Of a stretch of 64,000 nucleotides of DNA, positions 55,358 to 64,000 are shown in pieces. The notes under the pieces were generated by a model that saw only the letters and a program-made list of their open reading frames with translations, made no database searches and had not been told where the DNA came from. The DNA comes from Orychophragmus violaceus (lineage: Eukaryota > Streptophyta > Magnoliopsida > Brassicales > Brassicaceae). Within the stretch, counting starts at the first letter, position 1. Each line of letters opens with the position of its first letter. Location: positions 101,485,503 to 101,549,502 of the forward strand of contig CM058230.1 of the NCBI GenBank assembly GCA_030180135.1, read 5' to 3'. The translations under genes were made by a program, and so were the position numbers.

Positions 55358-55863
55358 TGTAGAGAATTTGCAATGTATATACTATATAGTATATACAAAA
55401 GTTAATTGTATATACTTAATTTCACTCTAGTTAATCGTTATTTCAACGTATGGGCTTACAGATTTATATTTACTAGTATGATTTATTCGCACCATGTGCG
55501 AGCACAAATATTATTTAAAATAAAATTTTAAAAATAAAAATTTATCAAATTAATTTAAAAATAATCTATACTATTAAAACAACAGTACAAAACAAAAATT
55601 TTCCTGAGTTTTTGATTTATTTACAAGATATGCCATTATTATTTGTACACAAATCAATTAAATTAAGGTTATTTTAGTATGTAAGAAAATGCAAATTGGA
55701 TGGGTTTTCCCAAAATAAGCAGATTTTATGCCATGAAATCTTATTCTTTTTTTTCCATCAAATCTTATTTTTTTCCATAAAATCTTAAGAACCAATTTTC
55801 CTCTTCTTTTAGTCTTAACCCTAATCACAATTATGCAACAAGAGAAATTAAACGCAATATTTA

Positions 55864-55959
55864 CACTACAAGAAAACATTAGTTTTGCTACAACAACTAT
55901 AGTGACAAATTAGTGGCAAATCAGGTTTTTGAAACTGATATGCCACCCTAAATGTAGTG
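55864..55959. mobile_element. CACTA-type MITE, copy 2
   Basis: CACTACAAGAAAAC...TGTAGTG, carried in unit 2; one T shorter internally than copy 1. Confidence 0.6.
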
Positions 55960-56711
55960 TAAATTCGTTCAGTTTTTCATTCCTTTTTCAAAAGGTTTGG
56001 AATTAGGCAAAGAGCTTGAAAAAAATCTAGTTTCCGCCGTTCTATTGTTGAAAAATTGACCTTAATTAGTCTGGATTTAATCATAACATTGTTCTTGTTT
56101 CGAGTTTATCAATTATCACTGTATCGGAGAAACCCTAATTTCGATGTCGTGGATTTGGTGGAATTTGGTTATCGGCCAAATTAGTCGTTGTTGTTATATA
56201 GATTAGTCTTGTTTCACAAAACTATTCTCAATCTGAATGTTTCTTCAACTTAGATTTATGTTGTTGTTCCTGGATTCTCTGCCATTGCAAATGTAAAATC
56301 TCAACTGTTTAAGATTCTTTTAATGATGAATCATTGCTTTTGGATAAAATGTTAACTCTTTTAGGCTCTTTAGTTTGTTTTTGGAAACATTGATTGTTCA
56401 GTAGATGATTTAGTCAATCTTAGTTCATAATCATAGATAAGAAGTAGTCTTAGAGTCACTGTTATCGTGTAGAATCTGAATTGTTTTATGTTCTTTTGTT
56501 GTTTCTTGAAAATCCGACTTCATAATCATAGAAAAAGCCTACATGCTTGCATCTTCTCATGAACTAGTAGAAAATTCATATCATTGCGATAAAAGTTTGT
56601 AGATTGAGAGAGATTTAGAGTGTTAAGAAGAAATTGCTTTACCTTTAACTGTTCTTTGGATCATCTTGTATTGTTGAATTCAAATTCAGTCGCTTTCCTT
56701 TGCAGTAAAAA

Positions 56712-57159
56712 ATGGCGACTATGAGAATCTCTTCCACAAGTATGACTAAAGCTGTTCTCACAAGCCAACCAAGAAAGCTCAACAACAAAACCAACAAAGT
56801 TTGACTAGGATCGACCAATAAACTCTCGAGATCTTTCGGATTAAAATGCTCAGCGAATTCCGGTGCCACGATGATGTCAGCGGTTTACAAAGTGAAATTC
56901 ATAGGACCAAAAGGAGAAGAGAGCGAAATCGAGGTTCAAGACGATCAATACATCTTAGACGCAGCTGAGGAAGCAGGACTTGACTTGCCTTACTCTTGTA
57001 GAGCTGGTGCGTTTTCCACTTGTGCGGGTAAAAGTCGATCAGTCCGATGGTTTGTTTCTTGATGATGATCAGTTGGAGAAAGGGTATGTTTTGACCTGTG
57101 TGGCTTATCCTGAGTCAGATTGTGTGATTCATACTCACAAAGAAACTGAACTCTTCTAA
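56712..57159 (+). pseudogene. Plant [2Fe-2S] ferredoxin pseudogene, copy 2
   Basis: Coding-region lesions identical to those of copy 1: the same early TGA, the same Cys-to-Phe change and the same deletion after STCAGK. It therefore derives from an already dead gene. Confidence 0.92.
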
Positions 57160-57651
57160 ATTTTTGGTCTCTTGTTGACTTTTAGAGAACAACTGGTTTA
57201 ATAGATATGGTTAGTGTTAACCAATCACTTTGGTATTTTTTTTTTCTTGCTTAAACCGGTATACTAAAGGATTAAGCTTTTTATATTTATGGGAGCCGGA
57301 AATACTATTTATTGCAGTACTCACCAATTAATCGTTGCATTACGCGCAATTTATTTGGTAAACTAGTGTCTGTTAACGCGGGTTTATTCTTCTTTTTATT
57401 TAAATTTTTAGATTTAGTGGGACAATAATGTTAGAATATTTATCATTTTTTATTATATTACATGTGTGCGACGGTTCGAATCCCTTAGACCGAGTAATAC
57501 TTGTACTACTAATACTGGTACAACTGATGGGATACAATTAGGGGATGATCTTTATCCAAAAAAAGCATTGAACTCTTTTAGGGTTTTGGTTTAGTTTTAT
57601 AAGCTTTCATCCCTTTTCAGCTCCTGGGCCTTTTTTTTAAATTATAGTTAA

Positions 57652-59131
57652 CTAGATTTTGATCCGCACTAATGAAGCGCGGGTTTATGTTTTTCAGTTT
57701 TTTTTTTATATTTTAGAGTGGGTATATATTTTATTTGATCGTTTTTTATTTAAATTAATTCTAAATTAGTTTAACCCGTGATTTCATTACTAAAAGTTAT
57801 TAAAATCAATAACATTTATATAGAATGCAATCTTAGTAATATATAAGTTATTAGATTCGATATGCAACTTTTCGATTTAATTATATATAATTGTTTGTTT
57901 TAAATAATATATTTTTAAAGTGTGATTATGAATTTATAAATAATTTTAATATTTATCATTAATAATATATCAATTAAAATTGTTTTTAATAGTATAGATA
58001 ATTTCAATTGGTTCATTTATTTTTTTGACCCGTTTATAATGGTCTAAATATAAAGATATTTATGTTTATTTTATAGATCAAAATGTAACTAATATATGAT
58101 AACCCGTTCATTTAACATTTTGGATTGATTTAAGTTCATTTTAATGCTTTTTTAATTAAAATTGGTTAATTTATCTTTTAAACTTGTCTTTCAAATTTCA
58201 AAAATAAAATTGTTTTCCAATGCACATAACTCTTTTTAAATAATTTTATAATGAAAAATAAATCTATATTTCAACACATTTTATGGTAGTGTAAGTATTT
58301 TGAAAATTTGATTAAAAATCCTTTAAAAACAATCATCTTAAAAACATTAACTGAATCAAACTCATCACATATTTCAATAATATATGTATTGAATAATTTT
58401 AATATTTTATCAAATTAAGAATATAACAATTGAAATAGTTAATACATATTTTTAACTCGTCTTCTAGTATTCAAATTTTGTTTTTAATAGTATAGATAAT
58501 TAAAATTGTTTAATCTATTTTGAATATGTTTAATGTTTTATAATGGTCTAAATATAAAGATTTTTATGTCACTTTAATAGATTAAAATGTAAATAAAAAT
58601 TTATTAATTAATTGTAATAATAATTTTGCATTTAAAATTATCCTTCTTAAAAATCAAGAAGTTACTAATATTTTCTAAAATTTTCATAATATAAATACAT
58701 ATTAATATTTCAATTAGAAAGAGTTATTAAAGATATTATGAAAATAAATTTTGAATAAAATTAGAAATTAGAGAATATTTATATTATAATATAATTAAGA
58801 TGATTTTATTATAATATAATAAAAGTTCGAAATTATTAAATATTTTCTTAAGAAATAAAAATATAAATATTTTTCTTAAGAAATTGAAATATAAAATTTT
58901 ATACTATATATATATTTAAAATAAAAAGATATTAAAAGATATTATGAATGTATTTTGGAACAAAATCATTAATTAAAAAATATTTTGTATGACCCATATA
59001 TAGTCCAAAGTTATATAATACAAAATATCCTTGATGAATTCCAAAAAAATAAAAAAAGTGGCACAATCTGTAATATCCCACATAAATCCAACGTTATTTT
59101 TTAAAAGGATCACCTGTTTTAATAATATAGA
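57652..59131 (-). mobile_element. Helitron-like element, copy 3
   Basis: Same ends as copies 1 and 2; a few homopolymer and dinucleotide length differences. Confidence 0.75.
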
Positions 59132-59635
59132 TGTAGAGAATTTGCAATGTATATACTATATAGTATATACAAAAGTTAATTGTATATACTTAATTTCACT
59201 CTAGTTAATCGTTATTTCAACGTATGGGCTTACAGATTTATATTTACTAGTATGATTTATTCGCACCATGTGCGAGCACAAATATTATTAAAAATAATAT
59301 TTTAAAAATAAAAATTTATCAAATTAATTTAAAAATAATCTATACTATTAAAACAACAGTACAAAACAAAAATTTTCCTGAGTTTTTGATTTATTTACAA
59401 GATATGCCATTATTATTTGTACACAAATCAATTAAATTAAGGTTATTTTAGTATGTAAGAAAATGCAAATTGGATGGGTTTTCCCAAAATAAGCAGATTT
59501 TATGCCATGAAATCTTATTCTTTTTTCCATCAAATCTTATTTTTTTCCATAAAATCTTAAGAACCAATTTTCCTCTTCTTTTAGTCTTAACCCTAATCAC
59601 AATTATGCAACAAGAGAAATTAAACGCAATATTTA

Positions 59636-59731
59636 CACTACAAGAAAACATTAGTTTTGCTACAACAACTATAGTGACAAATTAGTGGCAAATCAGGTTT
59701 TTGAAACTGATATGCCACCCTAAATGTAGTG
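59636..59731. mobile_element. CACTA-type MITE, copy 3
   Basis: Identical in outline to the other two copies. Confidence 0.6.
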
Positions 59732-60483
59732 TAAATTCGTTCAGTTTTTCATTCCTTTTTCAAAAGGTTTGGAATTAGGCAAAGAGCTTGAAAAAAATCT
59801 AGTTTCCGCCGTTCTATTGTTGAAAAATTGACCTTAATTAGTCTGGATTTAATCATAACATTGTTCTTGTTTCGAGTTTATCAATTATCACTGTATCGGA
59901 GAAACCCTAATTTCGATGTCGTGGATTTGGTGGAATTTGGTTATCGGCCAAATTAGTCGTTGTTGTTATATAGATTAGTCTTGTTTCACAAAACTATTCT
60001 CAATCTGAATGTTTCTTCAACTTAGATTTATGTTGTTGTTCCTGGATTCTCTGCCATTGCAAATGTAAAATCTCAACTGTTTAAGATTCTTTTAATGATG
60101 AATAATTGCTTTTGGATAAAATGTTAACTCTTTTAGGCTCTTTAGTTTGTTTCTGGAAACATTGATTGTTCAGTAGATGATTTAGTCAATCTTAGTTCAT
60201 AATCATAGATAAGAAGTAGTCTTAGACTCACTGTTATCGTGTAGAATCTGAATTGTTTTATGTTCTTTTGTTGTTTCTTGAAAATCCGACTTCATAATCA
60301 TAGAAAAAGCCTACATGCTTGCATCTTCTCATGAACTAGTAGAAAATTCATATCATTGCGATAAAAGTTTGTAGATTGAGAGAGATTTAGAGTGTTAAGA
60401 AGAAATTGCTTTACCTTTAACTGTTCTTTGGATCATCTTGTATTGTTGAATTCAAATTCAGTCGCTTTCCTTTGCAGTAAAAA

Positions 60484-60931
60484 ATGGCGACTATGAGAAT
60501 CTCTTCCACAAGTATGACTAAAGCTGTTCTCACAAGCCAACCAAGAAAGCTCAACAACAAAACCAACAAAGTTTGACTAGGATCGACCAATAAACTCTCG
60601 AGATCTTTCGGATTAAAATGCTCAGCGAATTCCGGTGCCACGATGATGTCAGCGGTTTACAAAGTGAAATTCATAGGACCAAAAGGAGAAGAGAGCGAAA
60701 TCGAGGTTCAAGACGATCAATACATCTTAGACGCAGCTGAGGAAGCAGGACTTGACTTGCCTTACTCTTGTAGAGCTGGTGCGTTTTCCACTTGTGCGGG
60801 TAAAAGTCGATCAGTCCGATGGTTTGTTTCTTGATGATGATCAGTTGGAGAAAGGGTATGTTTTGACCTGTGTGGCTTATCCTGAGTCAGATTGTGTGAT
60901 TCATACTCACAAAGAAACTGAACTCTTCTAA
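60484..60931 (+). pseudogene. Plant [2Fe-2S] ferredoxin pseudogene, copy 3
   Basis: Same three lesions as copies 1 and 2, and the coding region looks identical to them by eye. Confidence 0.92.
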
Positions 60932-61134
60932 ATTTTTGGTCTCTTGTTGACTTTTAGAGAACAACTGGTTTAATAGATATGGTTAGTGTTAACCAATCAC
61001 TTTGGTATTTTTTTTTTCTTGCTTAAACCGGTATACTAAAGGATTAAGCTTTTTATATTTATGGGAGCCGGAAATACTATTTATTGCAGTACTCACCAAT
61101 TAATCGTTGCATTACGCGCAATTTATTTGGTAAA

Positions 61135-62147
61135 CTAGTGTCTGTTAACGCGGGTTTATTCTTCTTTTTATTTAAATTTTTAGATTTAGTGGGACAATAA
61201 TGTTAGAATATTTATCATTTTTTATTATATTACAATTTCTGTTGGCTGGGTTTAATTTTATTTTTTATTGTCATGTTATGAATTAGTTTTTGTTTTGGTT
61301 TTTTATGGTTTTTAACACTTTATATCGTTTTGTCACTTTTTAGTGTTGTATTTTAGTTATTGAATTTATACCCGCACGCAATTCCATAATTATATATTAC
61401 TTTCTTATTTTAATAATAATTTATTAATTTTAATGATTATATAATTTATAAAATAATTATGTATTAAATTATATAATTATATGTACCAATTGATCTAGTA
61501 ACTTAATTATGCTTGATTTTATTTCTTTAAGTTAAATTTTAGTTAAGAATAATTTATAATATTTATTTTAATATTAATTTTGAAATTAATTATTATTTTA
61601 TTAAATTTTTGAAAAAGATTTTTGTTAGATGTGATTAGGATAAAAAAAGGAAAACAAAAGATATTATAAGATATTACGAATAAATCAAATATAAATTGTT
61701 TTACAGTTTTACCCTTAATGAAGGTTACAAATCCTAATAATATCAAGGGCAAATTCTGGGAACAACATTTATGTATCATTGCAAACCTTCATGTTTTAAT
61801 AGATTATATTAAATTATATAATTATATGTACTAATTGATTTAGTAACTTAATTATGCTTGATTTTATTTGTTTAAGTTAAATTTTAGTTAAGAATAATTT
61901 ATAATATTTATTTTAATATTAATTTCGAAATTAATTATTATTTTATTAAATTTTTGAAAAAGATTTTTGTTAGATATGATTAGGATAAAAAAAGAAAACA
62001 AAAGATATTATAAGATATTATGAATAAATCAAATATAAATTGTTTTACAGTTTTACCCTTAATGAAAGTTACAAATCCTAATAATATCAAGGGCAAATTC
62101 CGGGAACAACATTTATGTACCATGGCAAACCTTCCTATTTTAATAGA
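61135..62147 (-). mobile_element. Possible second Helitron-like element with tandem interior
   Basis: A minus-strand CTAG after an ACCCGCG stretch at 61,135 could be the 3' end, and ATCTATTAAAATAGG at 62,147 (minus) the 5' TC end. The usual 3' hairpin is not convincing. If real, the tandem duplication breakpoint at 61,231 lies inside it. Confidence 0.35.
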
Positions 62148-62152
62148 TTAGA
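61463..62152. repeat. Two-copy tandem repeat, unit about 345 bp
   Basis: Unit 1 (61,463-61,807) and unit 2 (61,808-62,152) both run from ATTAAATTATATAATTATATG to a ...CAAACCTTC(A/C)T(G/A)TTTTAATAGATTA end, with scattered substitutions. Each unit ends with a Helitron 5'-end-like ATCTATTAAAA (minus strand). Confidence 0.85.
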
Positions 62153-62651
62153 TCTTTATTTTAATTTATTGTTAGTGTTGTTTATGTAAAGGGACTAGAC
62201 TTGTTAGTGATGTTTTAAGGATTCTGAAGATATTTAAAAAAAATTCTTAAAACGGATATGCCTTATTTTATACTTCAATTAACAAAATATTTTGAACAAA
62301 GTTAATCATAATAAAATACTTGTAATTATTCGGAGGCTCAACTTGGTTCTTTTTTTTTAAAATAATAACAATTATTAACATCTCGATAAAGAAAATTTAT
62401 TAAAATATATAAAAAAACAAAAGAAAATCTATTAAAAAACACCAAAGGACAAAAATATGAAGACTAGAAAGTAAAAGGCAAAACAAAAATCAAGGGATTG
62501 AAGTTTCGTCGGGGTCTTAGAGAGCGACGAAGAAGACGATTCCCGAAGGGGATACGACAATTTCCACACGGAAAATTTGTGGTTTGCTTCATACTTTCTA
62601 GTGTTTAGATCAATCTGATTTCCCAATCTCACAACGATTCTAGGGTTTTAT
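62153..62651. other. Unassigned interval before element F
   Basis: AT-rich, then from about 62,490 GC-richer sequence (GAGCGACGAAGAAGACGATTC, GATTCTAGGGTTTTA) that could be a host 5' UTR or promoter. A minus-strand reading frame with a hydrophobic end exists, but I see nothing that supports it as a gene. Confidence 0.3.
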
Positions 62652-63292
62652 TGTTGGGAATGTCCTGAAATCTACTGTGCTATCTCTAGAAAGTATGATA
62701 AGTGTCGAGATCAGACATAAGTCATAAATACTGGGAGGTCATGATGACTTGCTAGAGCCCGCTCTTGATCTATAAGTTAAGTACTTATTACCAGTATTGT
62801 ATGATCCCTAAGGGTCACACACCATAGCTAACGGGAAAGTTAACAAGGAATTAATACAGTAAGATGCAAGACATTTACTGTATTTGTACAGAGAATTGGG
62901 CCAGACAAAATACAGTCTTTTTGTCTGATTTGGGTCTTGGGCCCAAAAGCCTAATAAGCCATTAGTTTAATTACTTGGGCCCATATAAGGAAGAGGAGGC
63001 GCCAGTTAGCCTTGTGCTTCTGCGATTTTAGGTCTGGCCGTCCTCCTCTCTCTCTGTTGTTCCAGCTTGGTCTAGCAGCCTGATCCAGTAGCTTGTAAGC
63101 GTGTGGATACCTAGGAGGAGCCGGTAATCATCAGCTCTCAGTGATCTCTTCATTCCCTTGATCAATCCGCTGCAATCATAAGGTAATGATCCTGATCTGT
63201 TTATGATTCAACTGCAAATCACCTAGATCCTAGTTGATTATGTGATAGGTTGTAATCTGATAATTGAACCTATGAACCAACATAATCCCACA
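62652..63292 (+). repeat. Element F 5' LTR (641 bp)
   Basis: TGTTGGGAATGTCCTG to CATAATCCCACA, next to the primer-binding site. Clear family likeness to D (AGATCAGACATAAGTCAT, GGTCATGATG, GGGTCACACAC). Flanking TTTAT (62,647-62,651) would be the target duplication. Confidence 0.88.
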
Positions 63293-64000
63293 GTGGTATC
63301 AGAGCCTAGGTCGTTAGGTTTTTGCTGTTTGGATCATATTTAGGTTGTTTTTAAATGTTTAGAATCGAATTTGTGTTAAGAAATTTGATTAGAAAACTTG
63401 AAAACCTAATATGTAAATCGCATGAACCGATTGAAACCCATCGGTATGCGAAGTGGACGCCCGTATCGATCGACGAGGGAGCGTGATATCGATCGATATC
63501 AATCGGATCGATTGCTTCTCGCTGTCCCGATGACCCGATCGCAACGAGCTGATGCACGCGAGTATCGATCGACGAGTGAGCGTCATATCGATCGATATGC
63601 TGGCGAGGCATACGTTCCGCGAGTAGCCAATCGGTTCAGCCGAGCTTCGCGGTTCGTCCTTCCCTAACCCGCGAAAATGAACCGATCGATCCGATTGTGT
63701 TTCATTGTTAGCTTAAGCTTAACCCGCAAGTTAGGTCAAAATCAGCTAAAATTGATTGGTTAGACCAATCTTTTTCTTCCTGATTTTGGACTTAACCGAA
63801 CCGATCCAATTTAATTGGTGGTTCAAGCGGTTAACCAAATCGCGGTTTGCTGGAAATTATTTAATACAATTGGTATTATTTAATTTCTGGTTAAACCGGA
63901 TTTAAATTCAAAAATTGAATTTTAACCTAAACCGAAGGCTGGTCTAAGTTTGATTTGGTTGGACCAAATAATTTAGAGCTGGTCTGGTTTAGTAAATAAC
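63293..64000 (+). other. Element F leader with TCGATCGA palindromes
   Basis: Between 63,460 and 63,605 lie GTATCGATCGACGAG (twice), ATATCGATCGATAT (twice) and CGGATCGATTG. The pattern matches the position, though not the exact flanks, of the arrays in B and D. Short reading frames here follow from the repeats. Confidence 0.65.

Larger units (their letters stand above)
53683..57459. repeat. Tandem segment, unit 2 of 3 (~3,777 bp)
   Basis: Same content and order as unit 1, beginning with the truncated SINE at ACATGTGTGCGACGG. Differs from unit 1 by a handful of substitutions and homopolymer indels. Confidence 0.97.
57460..61231. repeat. Tandem segment, unit 3 of 3 (~3,772 bp)
   Basis: Third copy, starting ACATGTGTGCGACGG. 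Unlike units 1 and 2 its right end continues past TTATTATATTACA into unique sequence (AATTTCTGTTGGCTGGG), so this is the original right-hand context. Confidence 0.97.
62652..64000 (+). mobile_element. Element F: 5' end of a copia-type element related to B and D
   Basis: The LTR is followed by a primer-binding site GTGGTATCAGAGCC at 63,293 and a leader with TCGATCGA palindromes. The last 150 bp (TTTGATTTGGTTGGACCAAA, GGTTTAGTAAATAAC) closely resemble the D leader around 27,800. The window ends before gag, so coding status and the 3' LTR are unknown. Confidence 0.88.

Noticed and set aside
62432..62632. 66-codon minus frame with a hydrophobic tail before element F
   Set aside because: No start context, homology or neighbouring exon recognised; hydrophobicity reflects AT-rich DNA.

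Overview
The window is plant nuclear DNA, almost certainly from a Brassicaceae species. Genes are intron-rich with GT-AG splicing. A branched-chain keto-acid dehydrogenase E1-beta gene, a TATA-binding protein gene and a RING gene occur in the same order that I recall for Arabidopsis thaliana At1g55510-At1g55520-At1g55530. A SCOOP-type secreted-peptide gene, a family known only from Brassicaceae, lies among them. Identifications come from reading the sequence and from memory of protein families; no database search was run.

Left arm (1-14,424). The end of a hAT-type transposon (1-342) interrupts a decayed minus-strand Ty1/copia element (343-3,193). A second hAT-like relic follows. Next come a BCKDH E1-beta gene broken by two frameshifting deletions (4,213-6,217, +), an apparently intact 200-aa TBP gene (6,755-8,177, -), and a two-exon 75-aa SCOOP-like precursor gene (9,734-10,645, -) whose only intron carries a hAT element with a perfect 8-bp target duplication. 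A Mutator-like element (10,996-14,206) has long, nearly identical inverted repeats and a perfect 9-bp target duplication. It holds a GRF zinc-finger gene and a transposase that has lost its catalytic core.

Centre (14,425-48,913). Five LTR retrotransposons are nested one inside another, each flanked by its own 5-bp target duplication. A (copia, in a RING gene) contains B (copia, intact gag, ruined pol), which contains C (3.6-kb LTRs, three-CCHC gag, no pol), which contains E (minus strand, no coding capacity seen), which contains D (an intact 1,325-codon copia gag-pol with almost identical LTRs). LTR divergence falls from outside to inside, as the nesting order predicts. Only D looks capable of autonomous movement. 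B, D and a fifth-copia-type element F at the right edge share arrays of TCGATCGA-centred palindromes between primer-binding site and gag.

Right arm (48,914-64,000). The RING relic continues to about 49,450; it was split near its C-terminus by element A. A 3.78-kb segment is then repeated three times in tandem (49,906-61,231). Each copy carries a Helitron-like element, a 97-bp CACTA-type MITE and a ferredoxin pseudogene with identical lesions, including loss of one iron-sulfur cysteine. An AT-rich two-copy 345-bp repeat and the 5' LTR and leader of copia element F (from 62,652) end the window. The genes that may still work are TBP, the SCOOP-like peptide gene, possibly the GRF gene in the MULE, and the gag-pol of D.
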